Assembly: GCA_030710605.1 (NCBI GenBank)
Contig: CP092870.1
Location: 90,697,042-90,761,041, forward strand
Length of the DNA stretch: 64,000 nucleotides
Direction of reading: 5' to 3'
From: Cordylochernes scorpioides
Lineage: Eukaryota > Arthropoda > Arachnida > Pseudoscorpiones > Chernetidae
Part shown: in pieces, positions 1 to 9,869 of the stretch
Numbering within the stretch: position 1 is the stretch's first letter
Layout of the letters: each line of letters opens with the position of its first letter
Program-made: the position numbers and the translations under genes
Notes under the pieces: model-generated
What the model was told of the DNA's origin: nothing
Databases searched by the model: none
What the model saw: only the letters and a program-made list of their open reading frames with translations

Positions 1-952
1 TCAATGAACGTGGTGGCGGATGATTTTTGGAATTAAAACCAAACGATTTCCTTTAGCGATAAAGTTGAAGAAGTGGAGGGACAAGTATAATTGCAATCGA
101 TATAGAGGGTCTTCTAATTAACTTATTTACAGGAATTTATTTGGAATTATTGTATAAAATACCACACAAGAAATTATCTGTGATTGGTCATTTGATCGAA
201 ATATGTAAATATTTATTCCGTATTATAACCCTAATTAATCCACGCTTGAAAAGCACAAGAAAATAAAAATATATCTATAATTGGTCCTTTGGTCAATATA
301 TTTAATTATTTTCATTGATTATTCTCAACGCGTTCTATCAGAGAGCAATTGAATTTAAATATTATATTTATTTATATCTTTTTCTATAAAATCTCATAAA
401 TAAAAGAGAGGAAATAGAGTTTTTCCATTAAAACATATATTTATATATTATGTTTTTAGAGTGTATTTTTATAAATATTCCAAAGAATATTATATATATT
501 CAATATAAAGTTATATAAATTTAAATATATTCATATTTGTATATTAGAAAAGATTTGACAGAATTTTCGTCTATTAACTCTTGCCCAAATATTTGAACAA
601 ATAACTATGGAATACCAAATGTATATTTGATAATAATGTGTAAATATATTTTCCAACTAAATCTCTATAGTAAATTCTTATATACATAGCGGCTTTTCTG
701 AAATATACTTGTAGTTATGTAAAATACACTTTTATCTCATACAATCTTATTATTATTTGGAATTTGTGTTAAAATCGAATATATTTAACATATTATTTGT
801 CCCCTGATGGGATTTTGTAATATAAACACTTTGAATAGTAAATGTTTGTATAGCTGAATAGAAGAGAGCATATTATATATTTGAAAAAAGAACGCCATCT
901 ATACGTGAAAATTGAAATGACTTGGTGCGAATTTTTATTTTTATATATATGA
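1..952. other. AT-rich DNA, no gene seen
   Basis: Very AT-rich sequence with homopolymer and TA runs. The only open frames are short, low-complexity and unlike any family I recognise. No repeat family shared with the rest of the window was noticed here. Confidence 0.6.
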
Positions 953-1178
953 ACACTCATGGACAAAACGTAGGAAGTGTAATGTCTTTGATGTCGCCAG
1001 TCGTCTGTTTTTATTATTATTATTTTTTTTTGAAGGTGACAGGCAATTTGGTTCACCCTTGGTTATCTCATGTATCTTCAATAAAGGTAAGTGTAATATC
1101 TTTCAGAGTTATTGTATAATAAATAGTAAATGTCGATATACATTATGAAAGGCACAACTTGCTTAAGTCCATGAGTGT
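953..1178 (+). mobile_element. M4 MITE copy
   Basis: Starts ACACTCATGGACAAAAC and ends with the inverted form (AAGTCCATGAGTGT), about 226 bp. The interior holds the family hallmark of a long pyrimidine run followed by TTATCTCATGTATCTTCAATAAAGG and TCTTTCAGAGTTATTGT. Other copies are at 12.0-12.4, 23.4, 30.8, 37.4, 51.7 and 58.7 kb, in both orientations. No coding capacity, so presumably mobilised by a transposase encoded elsewhere; Tc1/mariner-type is a guess from size and terminal layout. Confidence 0.75.
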
Positions 1179-1240
1179 ATACATTTTTATTTTTTTTATT
1201 GCAAATAAAACGATTTTATCATGTTCTTTCTGTGATTTGA

Positions 1241-1304
1241 AATATTTTGGGAGGGCATAGCTTATCAATGATGAACCCTCCAAGCGGTTTTGGCCAATTT
1301 AATC
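1241..1304 (+). repeat. Hairpin repeat family, copy 1
   Basis: TTGGGAGGGC followed by GCTTATCAATGATGAACCCTCC matches, on this strand, the reverse complement of blocks at 32752-32842, 36690-36825, 54432-54512 and 58446-58580. GGAGGG and CCCTCC can pair around a TTATCAATGATGAA loop. It may be part of a retroelement untranslated region; function unknown. Confidence 0.55.
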
Positions 1305-1509
1305 TACATACTACTCTAATATTGTATTGGGTCTTTGTTCTTATATCACTTAAGCGATTACTTTTTATTGTGTTTGGAGAGAGTATGGATATAAGTTTCG
1401 TGTCAGTAGGAGTATATGCAAATACATGCTTCGTCCATTGATCTTCATCAAATTCCTGAATTCCCTGAAACTTGCAGCCCCTATGAATTGAGAATTCCAA
1501 AAGAATATT

Positions 1510-1661
1510 AACGAACCTGAGATATAGCGAACTTTCCCTTATAACCAACCTGAAATAATCCCCATTTTTTAATACAGTGAACTATGGCTATAATGAAACA
1601 TGGGGCTATAGTGAACTAAAGGTTCAGTCCTTTTGGGGTTCGCTATAGAGGGTTTATACTG
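1510..1661 (+). mobile_element. M1 MITE, 5'-truncated
   Basis: Begins inside the family at 'ACGAACCTGAGATATAGCG', runs through the TCCCTTATAACCAACC and GTGAACTATGGCTATAATG blocks, and ends at the family terminus (GGTTTATACTG). The left terminus with CAGTAAAACC is missing. Confidence 0.75.
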
Positions 1662-1663
1662 TA

Positions 1664-2150
1664 TTCTATATTTCTAGATTAAAAAAAAAAAAAGACCCAA
1701 TTGGGGATTCGAACCCGCGACCCAGTGTACTGGATAGGAAAACCACTATACCTCAACCTCACTATATTCTCTATTTCCAATAGGTAGTGATAGTTGGCGA
1801 TAACGAACCAAATGTTTATTCCCTTTGGGGTTCACTATAGAGGGTTTTACTGTGTATTCTATATTTAAAAAAAAGACCCAATTGGGGATTCGAACCCGCG
1901 ACCTAGTGTACTAGATAGGAAGACCACTCTACCACAACCTCACTATATTCTGTATTTATACTAGGTAGTGATAGTTGGTTATAGTGAACCAAATGTGTAG
2001 TCCCATTGGGGTTCACTATAGAGGGGTTTTACGGTACTCTCTCTCTATATATAAAAGACTCCAATGGAGGATTCGAACCCGTGACCTAGTGTACTAGATA
2101 GGAAGACAACTATACCACAACCTCACTATATTCTGTATTTCCACTAGGTA
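1664..2150 (-). repeat. Three tandem tRNA-like + MITE-end units
   Basis: Three direct units of about 181 bp start at 1694, 1875 and 2057. On the minus strand each carries a tRNA-like segment (1694-1763, 1875-1945, 2057-2128). Copy 2 has an A box TGGTAGAGTGG, a B box GGTTCGAATCC, and a T run just after the tRNA-like 3' end that could terminate Pol III. The rest of each unit is an M1 right end (GGGGTTCACTATAGAGGG then TTTTAC). This looks like a tRNA-derived SINE or tRNA pseudogene that became joined to an M1 end and was then amplified in tandem. The T-stem pairing is imperfect, so functional tRNAs are unlikely. Confidence 0.65.
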
Positions 2151-2728
2151 ATGAATCGAAGGTTTAATTGGCTAAATCCTATCATATGGTGGAAAATTGA
2201 CGTGCCAATTAGTATAATTAGATGCATTTAGCTAGAAATACCTAACTAGCCTTACTATTTAATTAGTACTGTTTTCTTTTCTTCCTTTCTAATTCTTTCT
2301 CTCTCTCTAATTCGCTCCTCTAAAAGACACCAATCGTATCAAAACTACTTGAAAGCGTCCATTGTTGTTGAAATGCATCTAAATTCTTCTTGTCGAAAGA
2401 AAATAAATGGGAATGTAAACATGTTAAATCTTCCTACATACATAGAAGTGTAAAGAAATTTACATCATTCTCGAGAGAAAAGACTTGTTTTTTGCATTTG
2501 TAAATATGCAATTATGGTCATATTTTAAAAAACCTATAGACATAATTTTCATTTTTATATTTGGTATAGAATATGCACATTCAATCTCTATTCGATAAAG
2601 TTATATTTACATTATACTAGAGAGAAAAATTGGGACTTTTTTTCGCATTTGCCCATATGCAATTATGTTCATCTTTTATCTCTCTTTTTACCTATAAGCA
2701 TTATATTTTCACCTATATAATTATAATA
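2151..2728. other. No gene seen
   Basis: AT-rich sequence with CT-rich patches near 2270-2310. No coding or RNA motif recognised. Confidence 0.55.
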
Positions 2729-2901
2729 CAGTTAAAACCTCCCTCGCTAAAACAAACCGGGAATATAACGAAACTTCTCTTATAACAAACCTGAAATAAT
2801 CCCCATTTTATAATACAGTGAACTATGGCTATAACCAACCATAGCTATAATGAACCACACGTTCAGTCTCATTGAGGTTTGCTAAAGAAATATTTTACTA
2901 T
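2729..2901 (+). mobile_element. M1 MITE copy
   Basis: Starts CAGTTAAAACCTCCCTCGC and contains the full block order: ACAAACCGGGAATATAACG, TTATAACAAACCTGAAATAA, TCCCCATTTTATAATACAGTG, then repeated ACCATAGCTATAATGAACC. The right terminus is mutated (ATTTTACTA). The interior reads like a degenerate array of the words GTGAACC and ATGGCTATA. Confidence 0.75.
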
Positions 2902-3009
2902 AGAATATGCTAATTTTTATTCTATTTATTCGATATAATACTCGCTTGTGTAAATAGAAAAATGTAAAGTTATAAAAATGATGCGAATATAAAACTTTTT
3001 TTTGCAATT

Positions 3010-3098
3010 TATAGTAAAATCTCGCTATAGAGCGAACACCGCAATAGGATTGATTAGTTCAATATAGCCATGGTTCACTATATATATTTGGGGATTAA
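3010..3098 (-). mobile_element. M1 MITE fragment
   Basis: Contains GTAAAATCTCGCTATAGAGC and the ATAGCCATGGTTCACTATA block of family M1 in inverse orientation. The second half is missing. The following sequence to about 3500 has no recognisable gene. Confidence 0.55.
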
Positions 3099-3504
3099 TC
3101 GTTATCTAAGTGTTTTTATATAGAAATATTAATGTATGGCTCGTTTTGTTTTCTAAACTCTGTTGCATATAATCTATGCAACTCGTAGTCGTAGTATGTA
3201 TATAAGATAATCTTTTTTATCTTCGTACTTTACAATTTTCACCGAACCAAGGACACCTCGAATTTCGAAAGCTCGTGATATTTCTCAATAAAATAAACTT
3301 CTTTTTCGTCTGTCTTCTCCCTCTTTTCCTTCTAATGTGTCAACCTGACAGGTATTCTAAATGATAGGCATTTATATGGCCAGTGTTTTATCTTCAGATA
3401 ATCTTGGTTGATTTTATTAAAATCTCCTGTCTTGCGTTATCTGTAGGAATAAATATCAACTAATTATTGAGTTTTTTTTTTTTTTAATCAACGATTTGAT
3501 ATAT

Positions 3505-3600
3505 ATTTCCATATCTATTCCGATAGATGGCGCAAATTATCAGTCACTTTTAGTTGCCTGATCATGAAATGAATTTTTTTAATTTTTATTTATCCACCTG
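3505..3600 (+). repeat. PLE-type repeat arm
   Basis: Contains TTCCGATAGATGGCGCAAAT, a TTTTAGTTGC block and a GATCATGAAATG block. This arm recurs at 18.9-19.2, 20.5, 21.2 and 35.4-35.5 kb, often as inverted pairs, and is associated elsewhere in the window with hammerhead-like cores. Confidence 0.5.
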
Positions 3601-3783
3601 TGTTTGTTATCACAGTACAATTTTTTTTCGTTATTTTTTCATCTTTGTTAATATTCCCACAAAATGAAGTTTGAACTATTAGAAAATGTTAAAGTAAGAA
3701 ATCTTTTATAAAAAGTTTTTATTTAACTTACTTCCATGTCTGTCTGTCCACAAAAATATTGTAATCAATTTTAAATATAATTA

Positions 3784-4198
3784 CAGAGCATTTAGATGTC
3801 TGGAATTTGGTACACATGTTCAAAACTGATAATATTGCTAGCTGACAAAATATTAGACTTCTGGGAGGTCGGGATGCTAGGGAATGTGGACACATTTCTA
3901 TAGCGCCTTTGTGATCAATTTTTAATATACAGTTAAACCTCTCTATAGCGCCTCCTCTTGGGACTCACCAAAATAGGGTGCTATAGAGAGGGGTTGCTAT
4001 AGACAGGTCACTTTTAATGTAAAATGTTTACATTTTAATGCTAAAAATCGGGCGCTATAGAGAGGAAGGCGCTATTTAAAGGGGGCGCTATAGACAGGTT
4101 TAACTGTACTTACAGAGTACCTAGAAGTCTGAAATTTGGTGTACTTGCTCAACCCTGATGACAATGCAAGTCGACAAAATTTAAGACTTCTGGGTTGT
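3784..4198 (+). repeat. Tandem ~85-bp duplication split by M2
   Basis: A unit beginning ACAGAGCATTTAGATGTCTG (3784 on) recurs diverged at 4111-4198 (ACAGAGTACCTAGAAGTCTG); both end near AAGACTTCTGG. MITE M2 lies between the two copies, flanked by TA on both sides. Confidence 0.6.
3930..4106. mobile_element. M2 MITE, intact
   Basis: 177 bp. The left end CAGTTAAACCTCTCTATAGC and right end GCTATAGACAGGTTTAACTG are inverted repeats with one mismatch, flanked by TA at 3928-3929 and 4107-4108. The CAGT terminus and TA duplication are those of pogo/Tigger-type elements. The interior repeats GGCGCTATAGAGAGG and has no ORF. Confidence 0.85.
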
Positions 4199-4917
4199 CT
4201 GGAATACTTCAGCCATTGAAAAATTGATAAAATTATTTTTATCATCAACAATTTCGAACTTAATGTGATTTAATATGACACAACTTAAGTTTCTGTTTCA
4301 CTAAATATTTTGCCTCTTCACTCAATACAAGATAACTCATATATATTCAATTGTTCAATATGGCTGTAGCTGAAAAATCTTTTTCGTCCTTTTTTAACGT
4401 GCATTTTAATGAAAGATTTTTTTTAAACCCCAATTTTCCTAAATTTATTTTCCAAATTTGTAATTTGTTTATTTTAAATTACACCGATACCTATCATATA
4501 AAGAACTCCGTGTTTTCTTAAAACGAAGTTAATTTCAAATTTTACATTTTTAAAGAGAATTGTGAAGTGTTTATTACTTTGAAGCTTTTCAATATCGTTT
4601 CAAAATTCAATTTGGTTTATTGACATAGGAGAAAAATTAGGTGGAATTTTTGCTGTACATTTAGGAGCCCAAATATTCATTGGTGCAGTAGAACAGGATA
4701 AAGATAAACTTTTCATGATTAACATGTGTATATATGTACATTATTGAATATATATGGGGCGAGGTTTTACTGTTGCCGGAGGATGGTATTTATGTAACAA
4801 AAGAGGCACCTCTACCTTTAATATACATTAAAATAATGCATTTACTGAGATTATGAACATAATGGATCATTGTTCTAATGCATATTTGAAGATAAAGATG
4901 CGTATTTTAGTATATAT
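4199..4917. other. No gene seen
   Basis: AT-rich sequence with scattered stops in all frames. A TA microsatellite lies near 4912-4923. No repeat boundary identified. Confidence 0.5.
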
Positions 4918-4939
4918 ATATATCACGGAGCAAATTAAA

Positions 4940-5275
4940 TAAACGTTAGGTTATTTTTGCTCCACTAGATGGCGCTCTGCCATCTAAAAAGCACATGTGC
5001 TTGTGGTCAGGATATGCTTTCTTTTAACGAGAATCACGAAATTTCTCTTAATGAATTGTAAAAAGCTATAAAACGAAGAGAAATTTTTTTTTTATTAAAA
5101 TGCATAGGCTACTAGCTTTCGGGCTCCAAGCCCTTCAACGGGTACCCACATCGTTGGTACCCGTTGAAGGGCTTGGAGCCCGAAAGCTAGTAGCCTATGC
5201 ATTTTAATAAAAAAAAAATTTCTCTTCGTTTTATAGCTTTTTACATATGCTTTCTTTATTTTTAATATCAACATC
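4940..5275 (+). repeat. PLE-type repeat split by a palindrome
   Basis: The left part has TCCACTAGATGGCGCTCTGC and GGTCAGGATATGCTTTCTTT. An 89-bp-arm palindrome follows, then CATATGCTTTCTTTAT resumes, as if the palindrome had inserted and duplicated ATATGCTTTCTTT. The GATGGCGCTCTGCCATCT block recurs at 19.8, 20.1 and 39.8 kb. Confidence 0.6.
5058..5244. repeat. Near-perfect palindrome with two hammerhead-like cores
   Basis: Arms 5058-5146 and 5156-5244 around a 9-base spacer. The plus arm reads CCGTTGA (5161), stem II GGGC-TTGGA-GCCC, GAAA (5182), palindromic AGCT, then A. A stem I of GTA/TAC flanks the core. The minus arm carries the same motif. CCGTTGA differs from the catalytic consensus CTGANGA at two positions, so activity is doubtful. 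Confidence 0.65.
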
Positions 5276-5333
5276 TAACCCACTTTTTTTATTCTAATGT
5301 TTTTTCATATATGTATATATGTATGCATGTATA

Positions 5334-5654
5334 CAGTAAAACTTCGCTATAACAAATCCTAATAGGACCTAACTCTTGGTTCACTATAGCTATGTATTCA
5401 CTATATTTATGGTTCAGAATTTGTTAAGCCAAATATTGGGGATTATATCTGGTTCATTATAAGGGAAGCTTCGATATCCTGGTTCGTTTTAGCGGAGATA
5501 TAGCGAGCCTTCCCTTATAACGTACTTGAAATAATTCCCAATATTAGTGAGACTATATAATGAACAATGGCAATAGTGAAACTATATCTATAATGAACCA
5601 TAGCTATAGTGAACTAAAGGTTCCATTAGGGTTCACTATAGAGCGGATTTACTG
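5334..5654. mobile_element. Two M1 MITEs head to head
   Basis: Starts CAGTAAAACTTCGCTATAAC and ends GATTTACTG, about 320 bp. The left half is M1 in inverse orientation down to CCTGGTTCGTTTTAGCGGAG; the right half begins GATATAGCGAGCCTTCCC in forward orientation. The internal termini are fused, giving a long imperfect palindrome. Confidence 0.7.
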
Positions 5655-5900
5655 TAAACGTTTATTACTGTCCAACAAAGTGACACTAAGGTACAACATG
5701 TAACCTTCCAGCCCATGTTCCAGAAAACCATCATCGATAAATCCAAGTCCAACGCCGCCAAGAAGCCGCCGAACCAAATGATCAGAAGCACGCAAGGTCT
5801 TATTGGACCTTTGCCAAATCCCTGGACCTTGCCTAACTAACAAACTTTCTCGCACGTTGAGCACATCTCTCCATTTAGTAGATTTTCCAAGTTGTAGGAA
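5655..5900. other. Unassigned moderate-GC segment
   Basis: 5655-5880 has more balanced base composition than its surroundings and a 71-codon minus frame that I do not recognise. It may be a decayed retroelement piece; nothing diagnostic is visible. Confidence 0.3.
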
Positions 5901-6300
5901 ATCTGAGTCTCTTCTTCTTCTTCTTTCTTATCTCCAGTCAATCATATTAGGGTGTCAAGCTTTTAAAGCTTGAGACTTTTGGTGGTGTCTGTTAACAACC
6001 ATCATGATTGGGTGAAGTAAAATGCGTTTGCCTTTGTCATTAAGACTTATAGCACTACTCAGTGGCAGGCCGACTTAGCTCTAAAATAAATGGCCGCCTT
6101 TGACATGAGGAACAGACGCCATGTGCAGCTGCTCCTAACATGGAGTACAAAGGCTGCTCATCCTGTATCCCTGGATTAGGAGCCCTTACAGGGTACTATC
6201 AGCTGAGCCCAGGTTTTAGTGAGCTTGTTACTGCTCCTCCTTTTTCATCCTGGCTTGGGACCGGCAAAAGCGGAGTTTCTGAGTCTCTAATGGCAAGAAT
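5900..6300 (-). mobile_element. Non-autonomous retroelement, LINE G-like 3' end
   Basis: About 350 bp shared with 8290-8650: a TTTGCCTTTGTCATTAAGAC block, CTCAGTGGCAGGCCGACTTA, and a CAGGGTACTATCAGC block. On the minus strand the end (near 5900-5980) matches the end of the LINE G fragment at 33237-33300, including the ATTGA..GGAGATAAGAAA stretch. A short element that borrowed a LINE 3' end would explain this. Confidence 0.5.
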
Positions 6301-6716
6301 CATCCATCAATAAGTACAACATATTGGTGTCGTAGAGGCTATCTAGATGTCATTCATATTTACTGAGATAAATGGACACTTACACCAGATGCATTTTTAT
6401 TTCATCAACCTTTCGTTAAATTCATTTTATCATACTTCAAAATATAAGGACAGTAAAAGTTTAATTTATTTGTGAAAGAAACATTCACGTCTTAATGTTT
6501 TCATTTGTTATATAGAGATGGTGGGTTATTGCTCGTGTCAAAATAAAGTGGAAGTTAATAGCCCTCGTGGCTTAATCAATAATTTATTGCTAAAACGAAG
6601 AGAAGATATAGCGAATATTCTATTGTATCGAAAATACCTAAAACAATCATGAACTTAATTTTATAATTTAGTAAACTATAGATCTTTCTCTATATATAGT
6701 GATCTATGGATATACT

Positions 6717-7526
6717 GAACAATAGCTCTAATGAAAGGTTTATTGTAGCCATGGTTTACTATAGCCATGATACACAAGTACTTGTGTACTACATAGTAAT
6801 ACTTGTACTATAGTCATCGTTTACTATAATATAAAATAAAAAGTGGTACAGTAGAACCCCCATGAGAGGACAATCCTTGAACAATAGCTCTAATGAAAGG
6901 TTTACTGCAGCTATGGTTTACTATAGCCATGATACACAAGTACTTGTGTACTACATAGTAATACTTGTACTATAGTCATCGTTTACTATAATATAAAATA
7001 AAAAGTGGTACAGTAGAACCCCCATGAGAGGACAATCCTTGAACAATAGCTCTAATGAAAGGTTTACTGCAGCTATGGTTTACTATAGCCATGATACACA
7101 AGTACTTGTGTACTACATAGTAATACTTGTACTATAGTCATCGTTTACTATAATATAAAATAAAAAGTGGTACAGTAGAACCCCCATGAGAGGACAATCC
7201 TTGAACAATAGCTCTAATGAAAGGTTTACTGTAGCCATGGTTTACTATAGCCATAATACACAAGTACTTGTGTACTACATAGGAATACTTGTACTATAGT
7301 CATCGTTTACTATAATATAAAATGAAAACTGGTACAGTAGAACCCCCATGAGAGGACAATCCTTGAACAATAGCTCTAATGAAAGGTTTACTGCAGCTAT
7401 GGTTTACTATAGCCATGATACACAAGTACTTGTGTATTACATAGGAATACTTGTACTATAGTCATCGTTTACTATAATATAAAATAAAAGGTGGTACAGT
7501 AGAACCCCCATGAGAGGACAATCCCG
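6717..7526 (+). repeat. Five 162-bp tandem units
   Basis: Units start at 6717, 6879, 7041, 7203 and 7365, all with exactly 162-bp spacing and very few differences. Each begins GAACAATAGCTCTAATGAAA, contains the palindromic ACAAGTACTTGTGTA, and ends with the M3 left terminus CAGTAGAACCCCCATGAGAG. The near-identity indicates recent amplification. Confidence 0.9.
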
Positions 7527-7671
7527 CTAGAGGACGCCTTTCTACAAAGGACAGTTTTTATCACCAAAATTACCACTTTTACTATTTAGAAGCTCTCCAG
7601 TAAGTGGACACTTCTCCCTAAAGAACACTTTAGCTTTGCAATTAAGTGTCCTTTACAGGGAGGTTCTGCTG
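7497..7671. mobile_element. M3 MITE, intact
   Basis: 175 bp. Left end CAGTAGAACCCCCATGAGAG; right end GGGAGGTTCTGCTG. TA flanks at 7495-7496 and 7672-7673. The CAGTAGAAC terminus is shared with the Tigger element at 25051-27518. No ORF. Confidence 0.8.
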
Positions 7672-8052
7672 TAATTATATTTTAGGATTGCGTTATAAAG
7701 GAAGGTTTTCTATATCTCCGGTTTGTTTTATCAAGGTTTTACTGTAACCAGACAATATGAATATTCAAATATCCATAATGTGCGAACATTATTTGAATGG
7801 TAAAAAGACTTTTTTTGAAAAAACTGGATCTATATCTTGACCATATATCAGCTATCCTTGAATATTCCAAGACAATAGTATGGGGTGGAACAAAAAGTGC
7901 TCCAGTACCCTGCCAGATGTTGTTCTGGAACGATTCCAAGATACCTCAAGGCAGGATTCTGTCCTCCTTTCAAATCTCTCTAATACAATTGTTCCCCCCT
8001 TAATCCTTTCTTGATTTTTATGCTTTCTGGTCGAATCAAAGATGGTAACAGG

Positions 8053-8241
8053 TTCGGTAAAATCCTTGCTAAAACGGACTGGAGATATAGAGAATCTTCC
8101 CTTATAACCAACTTAAAATATTCCTCTATATTAGTGATAACATTTAGTGAACCATGACTATAATATATTTATACAATGTGTATATATATAGTAAATCTAA
8201 GTTTTACTCCCATTATGGATCGTTTTAGCGAGGGTTTACTG
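8053..8241 (+). mobile_element. M1 MITE, rearranged
   Basis: Forward left half (AAAATCCTTGCTAAAACGG, TTCCCTTATAACCAACTT) and an inverse right terminus (ATCGTTTTAGCGAGGGTTTA). The middle is replaced by AT-rich sequence. Confidence 0.65.
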
Positions 8242-8289
8242 TAATTACAGATGAATTTCAGATTTAACGCCGAAATTTTCCATTCCTGA

Positions 8290-8650
8290 ATCCCAATTCT
8301 TATATGTCTTCTTCTTTCTTATCTCCACTCAACCCCTGGTGTGGGTAAAGTAGAATGTGTTTGCCTTTGTCATTAAGACTGGAAGCACTACTCAGTGGCA
8401 GGCCGACTTAGATCCAATATGAAATGCCCGCCTCTGACACGAAGAACAGACGTCATGTGCAGTCGCTCCTAACATGGAGTATAAACGCTGCTCATTCTGT
8501 ATCCCTGGATCAGGAGACATAACAGGGTACTATCAGCCTGGTCAGCTGAACCCAGTTTTTTTTTTATCAAGCTTGTTACTGCTCCCCCTCCTCCTTTTTC
8601 ATCCGGGCTTGGAACCGGAAAAGGCGGAGTTAATTCTTATATGTAAACTA
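8290..8650 (-). mobile_element. Non-autonomous retroelement, second copy
   Basis: Same blocks as 5900-6300 in the same order: CTTTCTTATCTCCACTCAA, TTTGCCTTTGTCATTAAGAC, CTCAGTGGCAGGCCGACTTA, CAGGGTACTATCAGC, GGCTTGGAACCGG. Differences include small indels and a T run near 8555. A 61-codon frame inside it is not conserved in the first copy. Confidence 0.5.
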
Positions 8651-8825
8651 GCCGAATGAACCCGTCGATTTCCACGATCTAATCCCGCATTGGGAACTTT
8701 TTTTTAAGAAAGAAATTGCTTCAATGTCCATCGATTTTTCAAAAGTCCAACCCCACCAGTAAATGCAAGTAACCAAATGGTTTCTGGCACACTTGTTAAT
8801 GCAAAAACGAACTGCTTTCTACATC

Positions 8826-8900
8826 TCTAGACATGTGGTATATACTTGTAGTAAAAGCAGTCGCTAACCACTACTTAACATGATTATCATGATCTGTTCC
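8826..8900 (+). repeat. AAGCAGTCGCTAAC repeat, single arm
   Basis: GTAGTAAAAGCAGTCGCTAAC followed by CATGATTATCATG matches the arms of the inverted repeat at 9659-9862 and a single arm at 12899-12972. Confidence 0.6.
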
Positions 8901-8904
8901 ACAC

Positions 8905-9658
8905 ATGTACTAGAAATTAAAATAGTAAAACACACAAATAAAGATTATCTATTGATGTAATTTAAATTATATAAAATAATCCAAAGAGATTTCCTACTGA
9001 GCAAAGGAGTAAAGAAAATAATTTTTCTGTGTTTTCCTTTAATTACATTTAAACTTAATTTGTATTTGGTATTATTGGTCTCCAAGATTTTCTTCCCTTT
9101 ATTTATTTCCTCCTACGTTCCCTTATTTTATAGTTACTGAACGGATTTTATTCTCTTATTTGAATATAGAGTGTATAAGAAAGTACCATTTGGTGACTTA
9201 CTATCTTTGATAGAGTTGGTTTCTCGGAGTTGATTAAATCGAGAATCCCTATAGCATTTTTTTATAGCGTCCGATGACATTTTATAGCAGGATCGTATTT
9301 TTATTATGCACATTAAAAGATTGATTTATTCAGGATTGTAGCACGAGGAAAATACGAAGCTTTCCAACTCTAACATCTTGTACGCATACTATACGAATGT
9401 CTCTCTTTTACGAAGGGTCCTAAAACGATAGCCAATCCTATAAGCCTTGCCTCAATAATGATTGGAATTATCATTATAATAGTATCATAATTACTATTAT
9501 TATCATTATTATTGAAATGAAGAGACACTACGGCCAGAAAAAGGTTTTGTTTTTCTCAAAATCAAAACCTTTACTGGGCGAGTTGTCTCTTGATTTTCAA
9601 AAATATAAATGCTGGCTAGGCAGCTTTTGGAAAAGTCGCTTTTCAAATTTATAGACAT
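8905..9658. other. No gene seen
   Basis: AT-rich with an ATT/TAT trinucleotide patch at about 9470-9520. A small GGTTTTG/CAAAACC hairpin lies near 9540-9575. No coding motif. Confidence 0.5.
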
Positions 9659-9862
9659 GTGATGCACTTACAGTAAAAGCAGTCGCTAACTACACACCAT
9701 GATTATCATGGCCTGTACGGAAATATCTTTATTTACGGAGCTGCTAACCAGAATGGATGATTTTTGAGCACACACACAGCCCCGTAAATAAATATATTTC
9801 CGTATAGGCCATGATAATCATGGTGTATAGTTAGCGACTGCTTTTACTGTAAGTGCATCACA
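9659..9862. repeat. 80-bp-arm inverted repeat
   Basis: Arms 9659-9738 and 9783-9862 pair almost perfectly. Each contains GTGATGCACTTACAGTAAAA, GCAGTCGCTAAC and CATGATTATCATGGCC. The 44-bp loop has no family match. Probably a hairpin-forming MITE or a foldback dimer of the element seen at 8826 and 12899. Confidence 0.75.
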
Positions 9863-9869
9863 CGTCTAC

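Larger units (their letters stand above)
6585..7744. mobile_element. Nested M1/M3 composite
   Basis: The left end is an M1 forward half (GCTAAAACGAAGAGAAGATA, 6585 on). The right end is an M1 terminus in inverse orientation (TATCAAGGTTTTACTG, to 7744). Between them sit five 162-bp tandem units and the complete M3 MITE. This reads as one M1 locus expanded by tandem duplication together with an inserted M3 end. Confidence 0.6.

Noticed and set aside
1247-1548. Overlapping ORFs near a hairpin repeat and M1
   Set aside because: No motif, composition follows the repeats; both strands open only by chance.
5649-5864. 71-codon minus ORF as a gene
   Set aside because: It overlaps the end of an M1 MITE and has no recognisable motif.
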